33,627 bases of DNA. It comes from Chloroflexota bacterium. GTDB taxonomy: Bacteria; Chloroflexota; Anaerolineae; Promineifilales; Promineifilaceae. The notes under the pieces are model-generated. The model had not been told where the DNA came from. It did no database searches and saw only the letters and a program-made list of their open reading frames with translations. This document shows, one piece after another, positions 21,796 through 29,920 of this stretch. Where the stretch lies: the NCBI GenBank assembly GCA_017993775.1, contig JAGOMA010000049.1:1-33627 (forward strand), in the 5' to 3' direction. How positions within the stretch are numbered: the first letter of the stretch is position 1; every line of letters starts with the position of its first letter. The position numbers and the translations under genes were made by a program.

Positions 21796-22277
21796 TCCAC
21801 GTAGACCGCAGTGAAAAAATTTACATCATCATCAGTGTAGCTTTGATTGCCGTCTTCTTTGTTGCTATTGGCGTCAGCAGCTTTGTTTATGGCATTCAAG
21901 TGCCGCTCCCCGAGAGCAGAGTTGATCCACGTACCATTGCCACTCCTGCACCGGGCAACTTCTTTGGTGAACCAGGCCTCTATGAAGTTGGCCCAGGCAA
22001 GTACAATGCCTACATCATGGCTCAAATCTGGTCTTTTACTCCGCGTGAAATAACAGTTCCGGTTGGCTCTACTGTCACCTTTTACGTCACCAGCAAGGAT
22101 GTGCAGCACGGTTTTCGCATCAATGAGACCAATGTCAACATGCAAATTGTACCGGGTGAAGTTTCCAAACTGACTGTCACTTTCGACGAAGCAAGACAAT
22201 ATGATTATATCTGCCATGAGTATTGTGGCGTCGGACACCAAACAATGGCCGGTAAAATCATTGTAACCGAGCAATAA
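21792..22277 (+). CDS. Cytochrome c oxidase subunit II, ba3-type (CuA protein)
   Basis: 161-residue subunit II with one N-terminal helix (about residues 10-33) and a cupredoxin domain. The CuA ligands are complete: His106 in SKDVQHGF, then Cys141, Cys145, His149 and Met152 in CHEYCGVGHQTM, with Glu143 between. The short length and single helix match the B-type (ba3) family, whose second helix is supplied by subunit IIa, encoded immediately upstream with a 4-base overlap. The longer frame to 21741 overlaps subunit IIa and is not the start. It receives electrons from cytochrome c at the outer face. Confidence 0.95.
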   Translation: MIHVDRSEKIYIIISVALIAVFFVAIGVSSFVYGIQVPLPESRVDPRTIATPAPGNFFGEPGLYEVGPGKYNAYIMAQIWSFTPREITVPVGSTVTFYVTSKDVQHGFRINETNVNMQIVPGEVSKLTVTFDEARQYDYICHEYCGVGHQTMAGKIIVTEQ

Positions 22278-22301
22278 CGCAGGAGAGGAGAAAAGACAGA
22301 C

Positions 22302-23936
22302 ATGTTTGCACGAGAAAATAAATTAACCGCCTGGCACCTGGGTGTGGCCATGGTCGCCCTCTTTATCGGCGGCTTTTTTGGCCCGCTGCAAAAGTTGGAA
22401 TATGTTGGCGTCAACCTCTATTCCACTTTAAACAAAATCGGCATCGCTAGCTATTATCAAGGTCTTACCCTCCATGCTGTCCTCAACGCGTTGGTATGGA
22501 CGACCTTTTTTATCGTCGGCTTCTTCACATTTACCATCACCCGAAGCCTGAATAAAGAACTAACCATACCCAAACTAAATGCGGTCGGGTTGATTACCAT
22601 GATTATTGGGTTAATCATGGCAGCCATTCCGATTCTCATGAATCTGGCCACGGTTTTGTTCACTTTTTACCCGCCCATGAAGGCCAACCCCTTCTTTTAC
22701 ATCGGGCTGGTTTTAGTAGTTGTAGGTTCATGGATTTGTGGTTGGGGATTTTACGTTACTTACTTCGCCTGGCGGAAAGAAAACCCCGGTGTGCAGACAC
22801 CCATTATTGCTCTGGGTTCACTGATTACCATGGTACTGTGGCAAATCGCTACTTTAGGCGTGGCAACTGAACTCCTCGTCATGGTCATCCCCTGGTCTTT
22901 TGGTCTGGTAGAAGGTATCGATCCCCAGCTTGCCCGTACATTCTTTTGGTTCACCGGTCATCCCCTGGTCTACTTTTGGCTCTTGCCGGCTTACGTTTCC
23001 TGGTACGGTATGATGCCCAAACAAGCAGGCGGGAAACTGTTCAGCGAACCATTGGCTCGTTTGGTTTTCTGGCTGTTCCTGGCATTGTCTGTCCCGGTTG
23101 GTTTACATCACCAATACCTTGACCCTGGCGTACCCGCAGGCTGGAAATTCTTGCACGGCCTACTCACCTATTCCCTGTTCATTCCCAGCATGTTGACGGC
23201 TTTTAACGTAGTCGCCTCGCTGGAAATTGGGGGACGGAACAATGGTGGTACCGGATTGTTGGGTTGGGTGCGCAAACTGCCTTGGGGCGACCCTTCTTAC
23301 GCGGCGCAAAATTTGGCGATGATTTTGTTTGTGTTTGGTGGCATTGGCGGCCTGACAAACTCTTCTTATAACTTGAATCTGGTTATCCACAATACCAGTT
23401 GGGTGCCCGGCCATTTCCATCTGACAGTTGGTTCGGCCGTGACCCTGACATTCTTTGGTATCTTGTATTGGCTCGTGCCCAAACTAAGCGGTAAACCATT
23501 GTGGAACCGCAAAGTTGCTTTGGTACAGGCCTGGACATGGTTTGTCGGTATGTTGTTGATGGGCAATGGCCTGCACATCTTGGGTCTGAATTTTGGCGTG
23601 CCTCGCCGAACGATGATTGGGGTGGCGGCCTACGCGTCTGATGCCTGGAACCCAATGCTTATTGAAGCGGCGATTGGCGGTATTATCCTGGGTATTAGCG
23701 GTTTGCTGTTCTATTCGAACATGATCGGGACTGTTTTATCAAAGAAACGGTTGGAAGCGCCTATCGAAATGCCTGTGGCCGAAGCCTACGACGACCACCC
23801 GGCTCCGGCCTGGCTGGACAATTGGAAGCCCTGGCTGGCCATCACCGTTATTTTGATTCTTGTGGCTTACGGACCGATCTTGTTCGATATGATTGCCAAT
23901 GCCAACATGACTTCGCCTGGTTTTAAGGTGTGGTAG
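22302..23936 (+). CDS. Cytochrome c oxidase subunit I, ba3/B-type heme-copper oxidase
   Basis: 544-residue catalytic subunit of a B-family proton-pumping oxidase. Metal ligands by comparison with ba3: His58 (low-spin heme), His220 with Tyr224 in FTGHPLVYFWLLPAY (CuB and the crosslinked Tyr), His269-His270 in GLHHQ (CuB), and His371 and His373 in VPGHFHL (high-spin and low-spin heme). About 13 hydrophobic helices. GGAGAGGAG lies upstream. Codon use and base composition in this gene look less GC-rich than the flanking purine and ABC genes, and ACGGCCGT is absent. No subunit III is present, as is normal for this type. Confidence 0.96.
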   Translation: MFARENKLTAWHLGVAMVALFIGGFFGPLQKLEYVGVNLYSTLNKIGIASYYQGLTLHAVLNALVWTTFFIVGFFTFTITRSLNKELTIPKLNAVGLITMIIGLIMAAIPILMNLATVLFTFYPPMKANPFFYIGLVLVVVGSWICGWGFYVTYFAWRKENPGVQTPIIALGSLITMVLWQIATLGVATELLVMVIPWSFGLVEGIDPQLARTFFWFTGHPLVYFWLLPAYVSWYGMMPKQAGGKLFSEPLARLVFWLFLALSVPVGLHHQYLDPGVPAGWKFLHGLLTYSLFIPSMLTAFNVVASLEIGGRNNGGTGLLGWVRKLPWGDPSYAAQNLAMILFVFGGIGGLTNSSYNLNLVIHNTSWVPGHFHLTVGSAVTLTFFGILYWLVPKLSGKPLWNRKVALVQAWTWFVGMLLMGNGLHILGLNFGVPRRTMIGVAAYASDAWNPMLIEAAIGGIILGISGLLFYSNMIGTVLSKKRLEAPIEMPVAEAYDDHPAPAWLDNWKPWLAITVILILVAYGPILFDMIANANMTSPGFKVW

Positions 23937-24213
23937 GGCTGGATTTATTAGTTAGAGACAGAGGTTTTTGCCTGGTACGCAAGGTGCAGACCCACGTGGG
24001 ATGGCTACCATCGAACTTTGTGTTGCGGTATAATCTCTGTCTTCTTAATAATTCGAATAGGCATCGAACAAATTAATCAGCCATGGGTGTCATGGACTGG
24101 AGGGGGAAGCCTGTTTAACAAGCCTCTTCTCCTGGCTAAGCCTTGGTTGGCGTTAAGCAATTTGGTTTGTTTGTGTTGCCATTCAAAGTTTATGTTAAAT
24201 GGAGGTAGAATCA
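23937..24213. other. Gap between coxA and the cytochrome c gene
   Basis: No protein gene supported. A TATAAT at 24029-24034 could be a separate -10 box for the cytochrome c gene, but its -35 region is poor. GGAGG at 24200-24204 is the ribosome binding site of the next gene. A GCCTGTTTAACAAGCC-type short inverted repeat lies near 24110. Confidence 0.45.
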
Positions 24214-24639
24214 ATGCGTAAGTTTTTGATGATTTTGGTTTTGGTTTTGGCTTTGTCACTGGTGTTGGCTGCATGTGGCGGCGGTGACGACGCGAGTAGT
24301 GAAACAGCTTCGGTTGGTGTTGTCGGCAATCCGGCTCGTGGACAAAAACTGTATGAGCAAACCACGATTGGGACGGCGAGTTCGCCAGGTTGTGTGACCT
24401 GCCATTCTATGGAACCAGATGTTGTGTTGGTTGGCCCATCGCATGCGGGTGTTGGCACCCGCGCCGCGACGTATGTTGAAGGTATGTCGGCCGAAGAATA
24501 TCTGCACGAGTCGATTGTTATGCCTGACGCGCACATCGTGGATGGGTTTACCCCGGGCGTGATGTACCAAAACTTTGGCGCCGAGTTGAATGATCAGGAG
24601 ATCGCCGACCTGGTTGCTTATTTACTGACGCTGAAATAG
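24214..24639 (+). CDS. Lipoprotein c-type cytochrome
   Basis: 141-residue monoheme cytochrome c anchored as a lipoprotein. It has a hydrophobic signal with lipobox Leu18-Ala19-Ala20-Cys21 and a Gly/Asp/Ser linker, then GNPARGQKLYEQ typical of class I cytochromes. The heme-binding motif is Cys60-Val-Thr-Cys63-His64, with axial Met candidates Met103 (IVMPDAH) or Met117 (GVMYQNFG), and the C-terminal helix ELNDQEIADLVAYLLTLK. The frame is open to 24199, but GGAGG fits the ATG at 24214. Lying after the ba3 oxidase genes and before the cytochrome b fusion, it is the obvious electron donor to CoxB. Confidence 0.93.
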   Translation: MRKFLMILVLVLALSLVLAACGGGDDASSETASVGVVGNPARGQKLYEQTTIGTASSPGCVTCHSMEPDVVLVGPSHAGVGTRAATYVEGMSAEEYLHESIVMPDAHIVDGFTPGVMYQNFGAELNDQEIADLVAYLLTLK

Positions 24640-24668
24640 CGGGAAGCTGGTTTTTTAGGTTTTAATTT

Positions 24669-24722
24669 AAATGTGGCTTTGTGATTTGGAGCATTGGCTT
24701 TCGTCACAGAGCCACATTTTTA
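24669..24722 (+). terminator. Terminator after the cytochrome c gene
   Basis: 16-base arms AAATGTGGCTTTGTGA (24669-24684) and TCACAGAGCCACATTT (24704-24719), one mismatch, followed by T-rich sequence. It is 30 bases past the stop, so the following cytochrome b fusion gene probably has its own promoter or depends on read-through. Confidence 0.88.
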
Positions 24723-24797
24723 TTTGGTTGGAACAGGTGTGCCTTGCTGCTGTCAGGCTTTGGTGGTAGTGGGATGGTGTAGGGAGCTGGTCGAATA

Positions 24798-27014
24798 ATG
24801 TCGATACGAAGGAAAAAACAGGAAGCAGAGGTTTTGCCTGGCGCAGATCCGGAAAGCGATTGTCAGACACCGATTGGAGACCCCGTGTTGGTTGAAGAGG
24901 TTGTGGCTGATCTGGCGGATCACGATGAGGAGCATGAACATGATGTGACTTGGGGGGCGATTGGGGAGAGGGTGGAGAACGGCCGTTCCGCTCACACGCT
25001 GTCTCATTGGCTGCCGCAACAAACAACCTGGGCGCATTGGTTAGAAAAAGCCGCTCTGGCGGTCGAAAAACCGGTCAACCGCCTCGTTGGCAGCCTGCGC
25101 TTCAACCCCTTTTATCACACAGGAACCATTGCCTTTTTCTTGCTGCTCATTGTTGGGCTGACCGGAATTTATCTCTTCATGTTTTTCCAGTACGGCTACG
25201 ACCTGTCCTACAATGCCGTAGCCCGCATCGAAGGCCAGTTTATTGGCCGAACCATTCGCGCCGTCCATCGGTACGCTTCCGGCGCGTTGGTGATCACCAC
25301 TTTGTTACACGCTTATCGCACGCTTTTTATGGAGCGTTTTCGCGGACCGCGCTGGCTGGCCTGGGTCACCGGCATCGTTATGACTGTGTTCTTGTGGGCG
25401 GCCGGCGTTACCGGCTATTGGCTTATTTGGGATGAGCGGGCGCAGGCCATTTCCGACGGGTTTGTGGGGTTTTTGCAGCGGTTTACCTCCTGGGGACCTG
25501 TGTTGTTTATTCGTTTGATCCAGGCAGAGTTGGCGCAAAATACCTGGTGGATTATTGGGCTGGTAATGGCTGTTCATTTGCTGTTGTTTATTGTGACGGC
25601 CGTTTTCTTCTGGCTGCACATCAAACGCCTCAGCCGCGCCCGGTGGCTGCCTGATTCCCAATGGACCGCGGGACTGGGCGTTGTCTTGCTGCTGGGAGCC
25701 ATTATCTTTCCTTTGGGTATGCTGCCCCAGGCCAACACATCACAACTCCCTGGTTCCCTGACCATCGACCCCATTTTCTTGTTTTATTTGCCAACCGTTG
25801 GTTCTGTGGCAGGTATTGTTTTATGGGCGTCGCTGGCCGTCGTCACGCTCATTGGTCTTGTGTTACCCTGGATTTCGAAAGGTAAAAAAGCCGAACCGCT
25901 GCCCAAAGTTCACATCATCAAAGACCGCTGTACCGGCTGTACCAAGTGTGCGTTAGACTGCCCCTATGGCGCCATTCAAATGGTGGAGCGCCATGACGAC
26001 AAACCGCACAAATTTATTGCCATCGAAGACCCCAGTTTGTGCGTTTCTTGCGGCATTTGCGTGGGGTCTTGTGATGGCGTTGCTGTGACGATGGGTCAGG
26101 ATTCGCCGGAAATTTTGTGGGATACGGTTGCTTCAAAGTTGGCTTTTGCCCGTGCGAAAGCGCCAGAGGGGCAGGTGAAGGTGATTTTTACCTGCGAACG
26201 ACATGCCGCCCATGGCGCCAAACCATTTTTGACCGAAAATGCGCCCATTCAAGCCGATCAGGCGGTGGAAGTGATTACCCTGCCGTGCGTGGGCACAGCC
26301 CCGCCCGATTTGCTGGTGCGTACGTTGAATGCTGGGGCAACGGCCGTGCAAGTTGTTGGCTGCCCGCCGGATGATTGCACTAACCGCGAGGGCAACGTAT
26401 GGACAGAACAACGATTGGTCCGCGAGCGAGTTCCCCGCCTGAAACGCGCCTATGCCAATGCGCCCATCATGGCCGCCTGGCTGCCGCCTAATGATTTTGC
26501 TCAGGCCATTGAGATGAAACCGCTAACGGCCGTCAACCCCGAAACCGGCGCCGAAGAACCGGACTACCTTAACAGCCGGCGTATGTTTTTACCGTTCACC
26601 TGGCGCAATATTGCTACGGCGTTTGCCTTACTGGCTTTCGTCATGCTTATCCAAATTTTTATAACCGATTTGCCTTTTCAGCCGCAAACGGCGCAGGCGT
26701 CCATTTCGCAGTGGACGTTGGCCGATCCAACTGCCTACCTGGGCAGTTTGCAGCTTGTGCCTGGAGCCAGCGGGCAGTTAAAGCTGTTGATTGATGGCAA
26801 AGTGGTTCAAACGCGCCCAATCACGGCGGCCGTTTTCCCCGATGGCTCTCTGTCCCCTGTCTTGCAGGCGGTGGCGGGCGGCGAGCACCATGTGCAGCTG
26901 CGCTATGTGGATGAGGTGGCGCGGGCGTCGTTGGTTTTGTATGAGGATACGGCCGTATTCGCCCCCGGCCACGTCTTACGCCTCGACTTTCAGCCAGCCA
27001 CCGCCTCCAATTAA
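24798..27014 (+). CDS. Cytochrome b - 2[4Fe-4S] ferredoxin - MvhD-like fusion protein
   Basis: 738-residue multidomain membrane redox protein. Residues 1-90 are acidic and His-rich without a known domain. The cytochrome b/b6-like part spans about 100-360, with His157/His171 (HRYASGALVITTLLH) and His260/His274, both in H-x13-H spacing as in diheme cytochrome b. A ferredoxin domain follows: Cys378, 381, 384, 388 and Cys415, 418, 421, 425. An MvhD-like [2Fe-2S] domain (about 458-565) carries Cys466, Cys497, Cys522 and Cys527 (GCPPDDC). A final helix at about 600-622 precedes a beta-rich, probably extracytoplasmic tail (about 630-738). GGGAG precedes the ATG. No Rieske or cytochrome c1 gene is present. 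By position next to a lipoprotein cytochrome c and ba3 oxidase, it is a candidate quinone- or ferredoxin-linked electron-input complex; this role is inference. Confidence 0.88.
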   Translation: MSIRRKKQEAEVLPGADPESDCQTPIGDPVLVEEVVADLADHDEEHEHDVTWGAIGERVENGRSAHTLSHWLPQQTTWAHWLEKAALAVEKPVNRLVGSLRFNPFYHTGTIAFFLLLIVGLTGIYLFMFFQYGYDLSYNAVARIEGQFIGRTIRAVHRYASGALVITTLLHAYRTLFMERFRGPRWLAWVTGIVMTVFLWAAGVTGYWLIWDERAQAISDGFVGFLQRFTSWGPVLFIRLIQAELAQNTWWIIGLVMAVHLLLFIVTAVFFWLHIKRLSRARWLPDSQWTAGLGVVLLLGAIIFPLGMLPQANTSQLPGSLTIDPIFLFYLPTVGSVAGIVLWASLAVVTLIGLVLPWISKGKKAEPLPKVHIIKDRCTGCTKCALDCPYGAIQMVERHDDKPHKFIAIEDPSLCVSCGICVGSCDGVAVTMGQDSPEILWDTVASKLAFARAKAPEGQVKVIFTCERHAAHGAKPFLTENAPIQADQAVEVITLPCVGTAPPDLLVRTLNAGATAVQVVGCPPDDCTNREGNVWTEQRLVRERVPRLKRAYANAPIMAAWLPPNDFAQAIEMKPLTAVNPETGAEEPDYLNSRRMFLPFTWRNIATAFALLAFVMLIQIFITDLPFQPQTAQASISQWTLADPTAYLGSLQLVPGASGQLKLLIDGKVVQTRPITAAVFPDGSLSPVLQAVAGGEHHVQLRYVDEVARASLVLYEDTAVFAPGHVLRLDFQPATASN

Positions 27015-27047
27015 TTTTGGCAGGTATTTGAATAGCTGCGTTGTCTG

Positions 27048-27084
27048 AAAAAACCGCGTTCCACCAAAAGGTTAGAACGCGGTT
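27048..27084 (-). terminator. Minus-strand terminator
   Basis: AACCGCGTTC (27052-27061) / GAACGCGGTT (27075-27084) with an A-run at 27048-27053 giving the U-tract on the minus strand. It terminates transcripts from the degraded region to its right. Confidence 0.82.
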
Positions 27085-27106
27085 GCCGGCTTCTAGGATT
27101 GATGGC

Positions 27107-27141
27107 AACCTGACGGCCTTGCAAGCCCGTCAGGTTTTTTT
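27107..27141 (+). terminator. Plus-strand terminator after the cytochrome b fusion
   Basis: AACCTGACGG / CCGTCAGGTT with a short loop and a T-run through 27141. It shares the CCTGACGG core with the hairpin at 13737-13770. Confidence 0.9.
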
Positions 27142-27156
27142 GATCGACTTGATCGG

Positions 27157-27387
27157 TTAACGAGTGCCGCTGATGATGGCACGACTACCGCCACCGCCAC
27201 GGCTCAAAATGCGAATATCGATATAGGTCAGGTCGTTTTCAGGCACGAGAACGGCCGTTCCCCCACCACTGTCGCCGCCTTCAGCTAGCGTTTCTGTTTC
27301 CAGCGGCACAATGATCTCGGTTTCTTCATTAAAGAAGGTGTTCTGTCCCACTGACCCACACACAGCGTCCAGGCTAAACGTATCTTA
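27157..27387 (-). pseudogene. Orphan C-terminal fragment, unknown protein
   Basis: An open frame of about 75 residues between an in-frame stop at 27385-27387 and a stop at the left end. The peptide (VCGSVGQNTFFNEETEIIVP near its start, then a Gly/Ser-rich part ending in SRAIISGTR) is low in Lys and rich in Glu, Thr and Gly, resembling the tail of an exported beta-rich protein. It has only a GTG start with no ribosome binding site, and no family is recognised. It is likely a decayed remnant, though a small real gene cannot be excluded. Confidence 0.35.
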
Positions 27388-27527
27388 GATTTCCATTGAT
27401 CGGTTCAGGCAGGGGTGAAAATGAGCATCGGTATTTTTAGCGCAAGCGATCAGTTTCTTTGCCAGCCAGAAATAGGGAAACTGGCAGCCTGGCGGCCATG
27501 TACAGAATACAACCAGCGTTTCCTATT
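27388..27527. other. Intergenic stretch without recognised content
   Basis: No gene, hairpin or promoter that I can support. Together with the flanking remnants it appears to be a zone of gene decay. Confidence 0.4.
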
Positions 27528-27809
27528 TTAACGATGTAAAGCTGCTGTTTGATCTCCGATTTGATGGTGAAGTATCATCAATTGATGATGTACAGCTTCC
27601 GATAATGGGTCTGTAGCCAGGTACAGGCGAGCTGTTTCGATGGCCGCATGCGTATTTTGCGGCCATCGACAACTAGAATTACCCGCGTCTTGCCGTCGTG
27701 GAATATTCAGAAGACGGCCGTTCCACATCACCCGTGGCGGCCCAAGCATGTGAATACACAGCCTGTCTTGGACACAACTTTCGTCACCTGATGGAATTGG
27801 TTCCCCCAT
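27528..27809 (-). pseudogene. Collapsed SARP/BTAD-type transcriptional regulator remnant
   Basis: The 93-residue frame joins two ends of a much larger regulator. Residues about 18-40 (LCIHMLGPPRVMWNGRLLNI) are the start of the OmpR-like DNA-binding domain of SARP/BTAD activators, which commonly open with L-x-I-x-x-L-G-P-x-x-V-x-x-G. Residues about 55-92 (AIETARLYLATDPLSEAVHH then QLMILHHQIGDQTAALHR) are the core of the BTAD helical repeat. At least 100 residues that normally lie between are missing, and the frame stops in the middle of the last helix. An internal deletion plus truncation is the simplest reading. Confidence 0.7.
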
Positions 27810-27964
27810 GATGATTCCCCTTTCACCAATGGATGCCGGCGTTTCATATTCTACTGGCAGGGTACAGAGGAATCAGGAGGTTTGTCAATTATTTGGGGAA
27901 ACGGCCGTGCGCCCCAGTATCGATCATTTCCCAAAGAAGCGAGAAGGTGCCCGGAACATGGCTA

Positions 27965-29218
27965 TTAGCTCTGTTGTGCAATAGCACCCGGATAGTATGC
28001 CTCCATGCACTCCGGGCACATGCCATGCGTAAATTCAGCCTCGGAATGGTCACGCACATAAACCGCCACATCCTGCCAATAACCCTGGTCATCACGAATT
28101 TTCTTACAATTGGCGCAGATAGGCAGCAGTCCCGACAACGTTTTTACCTCCCCCAAAGTTGTTTGCAGCCGATTGATCAGCTCTTCTCGTTCGGTCTCCA
28201 TCTTTTTGCGCGCCGTAATGTTTCGCAGGATGATCAGCTTCCCTTGTTCCTTGCCCCGGCTATCCTGCAACGAGATAACCCGGATATTCAAATATTCAGC
28301 AGAGCTGTTTGGTATTTGAATTTCTTGCTCGATTGTCCGATCATCCTCGGATGTGGCTTGTAATTGTGACCATTCCGGTAATATCGCCTCTACCTTCTGC
28401 CCGATGATTGCTGATATTTCCAAATTCAGCAGTCTCGTCAGGGCTGGATTAACATCAACCACTCTGTTTTGTTTGTCCACCACCAGGATGCTATCTTTCA
28501 TATTTTCAACAAGTTTGTCGCGCGCCACCGGGACCACATCTAAAAACCGATACAGGAACAGGTTAATGGCTATCAGGGTTCCGGAAAGCGAGAAGGCGAT
28601 AGGAGTTAAGTCCAGCGCTGGCCAGGGGTTCAAATTGGCAAAGCTAACGATGTTTGATACCCAGGGAATAGATGTGGCCAGCAGAACAGGCAAAATCTGG
28701 CGGCGGTATAAGCCTTGTGAAGCAAAAAAACTTCGAATGAGCAAAATGATCACAAATAAACTGAGGCTATAAGCAAAGACCACATTTACCCAAAACCACG
28801 GCCCACCGGCAAAGATGGAGCTGTCAACTGTATTTTGTGTATTGCCAAAAAATAGTCCATGCCATGAATCTGTCAAGAGGATGAGGATTGTCAGAATGGG
28901 TTCGATGATCAACAAAGCCCACACAGGGCTGGTCAGCCATTTTTCCCGGTGGGTAAATTGCAGTGTAAAAACCAGTAGAGCGGGGGATAGCGCTACCACA
29001 CCCAAATAAGTGGCGTTTAGCCAGAATTGTCGGGATGGCGCGAAGTTAGCCCAAAACAAGGCATACGTACCGCTCCACCAGGCAGTGGCAATCATGTACA
29101 CGATCAACGCTCGGCCGCCTGGAGCGGTGCGCCGCCGCCAAAGAGCGACCGCAACGGCCGTGCAAATCAAAGCGACAACCAGCAAGATGGTGCTGTAAAA
29201 GCTGTCTTGTTCGTTCAT
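27965..29218 (-). CDS. 7TM-PAS membrane receptor with C-terminal CxxC/CxxC motif, no kinase domain
   Basis: 417-residue sensor. Residues 1-225 form seven hydrophobic helices like the N-terminal 7TM domain of some histidine kinases. A PAS domain follows at about 233-335 (ENMKDSILVVDKQNRVVDVN, then PALTRLLNLE and IILRNITARKKMETE). A short coiled coil lies at about 335-358. The C-terminal module, LSGLLPICANCKKIRDDQGY with Cys368 and Cys371, then HGMCPECMEAYY with Cys401 and Cys404, matches a tail seen on many PAS-containing signalling proteins and probably binds metal. No HisKA, HATPase, GGDEF or EAL domain is present, so output must be through this tail or a partner. It is divergent from the marR-ABC operon. 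Confidence 0.85.
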   Translation of the reverse strand: MNEQDSFYSTILLVVALICTAVAVALWRRRTAPGGRALIVYMIATAWWSGTYALFWANFAPSRQFWLNATYLGVVALSPALLVFTLQFTHREKWLTSPVWALLIIEPILTILILLTDSWHGLFFGNTQNTVDSSIFAGGPWFWVNVVFAYSLSLFVIILLIRSFFASQGLYRRQILPVLLATSIPWVSNIVSFANLNPWPALDLTPIAFSLSGTLIAINLFLYRFLDVVPVARDKLVENMKDSILVVDKQNRVVDVNPALTRLLNLEISAIIGQKVEAILPEWSQLQATSEDDRTIEQEIQIPNSSAEYLNIRVISLQDSRGKEQGKLIILRNITARKKMETEREELINRLQTTLGEVKTLSGLLPICANCKKIRDDQGYWQDVAVYVRDHSEAEFTHGMCPECMEAYYPGAIAQQS

Positions 29219-29369
29219 AATGTGGTTTTGTGTCCTTGCCCTGAGCTTCTGCTAAAAAGTAGAGGTCTGTCTAAATTTTGTTGGTTGGGCTTTGTTTTGT
29301 GGTGGTGTAGACAGCCGAAGCCTGAATTTACGCTTGTAATTTTAGCAGGCTTTTGATGTTTCGGTTAGA

Positions 29370-29397
29370 TTGACACGATTGCTTTTCTGGTTACAAT
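29370..29397 (+). promoter_or_regulatory. Consensus promoter of the marR-ABC operon
   Basis: Perfect TTGACA at 29370-29375, 16-base spacer, TACAAT at 29392-29397. The predicted start near 29404 falls inside the operator. Confidence 0.85.
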
Positions 29398-29399
29398 TT

Positions 29400-29430
29400 A
29401 TTTCGTTAACTAAATATTAGTTGACGAAAT
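29400..29430 (+). promoter_or_regulatory. MarR-type palindromic operator
   Basis: 14-base arms ATTTCGTTAACTAA and TTAGTTGACGAAAT around a 3-base centre, with a single mismatch. It lies immediately after the -10 box and 28 bases before the marR start, ideal for autorepression. Confidence 0.85.
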
Positions 29431-29458
29431 ATTCTTAAACGAAAGAGATGGCGCCGTG

Positions 29459-29920
29459 ATGGATGAAGACGATAGTTTCTTGCCCGATGAACCTTTTTCT
29501 GACCAGGTATTTCATCGGTTTCTAGCCCTAATGCGCCAAAAGCGCCAGTATGCCCGCCAGATTGAAACCGAACAGGGTATCAAGCCGCGAGATTTTTCTG
29601 TTCTACGCTTTTTATTGGAAGTGGGTCCGGCGACGGTGGGCCAGATACAAACCTTTCTTCACCACAGCCCCAGCACCACGTCCACGCTGGTGGCCCAACT
29701 GGAAGAGTCCGGCTATGTCACCCGCAGCCGTTCAGGAACCGACAACCGGGTGGTGATTGTGTCGCTCACGGCCGTTGGGCTGCAAATTGCCGAACAGGCT
29801 CCCTTTGGCGGTTTGCCGCTGCTGCGGCGGCGCTTGAGCCGCCTGACAGAAGAGCGGTTGGGCGAAATTGATTCTGTCTTGGCGGAATTGATGCAGCTCA
29901 TGGAGAGTGACGCATTATGA
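29459..29920 (+). CDS. MarR family transcriptional regulator
   Basis: 153-residue winged-helix repressor. An N-terminal helix (FSDQVFHRFLALMRQKRQYARQIE) precedes the DNA-binding part KPRDFSVLRFLLEVGPATVG, then QIQTFLHHSPSTTSTLVAQL and the wing GYVTRSRSGTDNRVVIVSLTAVG. The C-terminal helix RLSRLTEERLGEIDSVLAEL completes the dimer interface. The ATG at 29459 follows a GTG at 29456; either could serve. It overlaps the ABC gene by 4 bases (29917-29920), so regulator and exporter are cotranscribed, a common arrangement for drug- or metabolite-responsive exporters. The operator lies in its own promoter. Confidence 0.92.
   Translation: MDEDDSFLPDEPFSDQVFHRFLALMRQKRQYARQIETEQGIKPRDFSVLRFLLEVGPATVGQIQTFLHHSPSTTSTLVAQLEESGYVTRSRSGTDNRVVIVSLTAVGLQIAEQAPFGGLPLLRRRLSRLTEERLGEIDSVLAELMQLMESDAL

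Noticed and set aside
24029..24034. TATAAT as a separate promoter for the cytochrome c gene
   Set aside because: No acceptable -35 box at 16-18 bases and a 180-base leader; kept only as a remark in the gap entry.
27833..28363. 176-codon plus-strand frame
   Set aside because: Antisense to the C-terminal half of the 7TM-PAS sensor, without motifs or a ribosome binding site.
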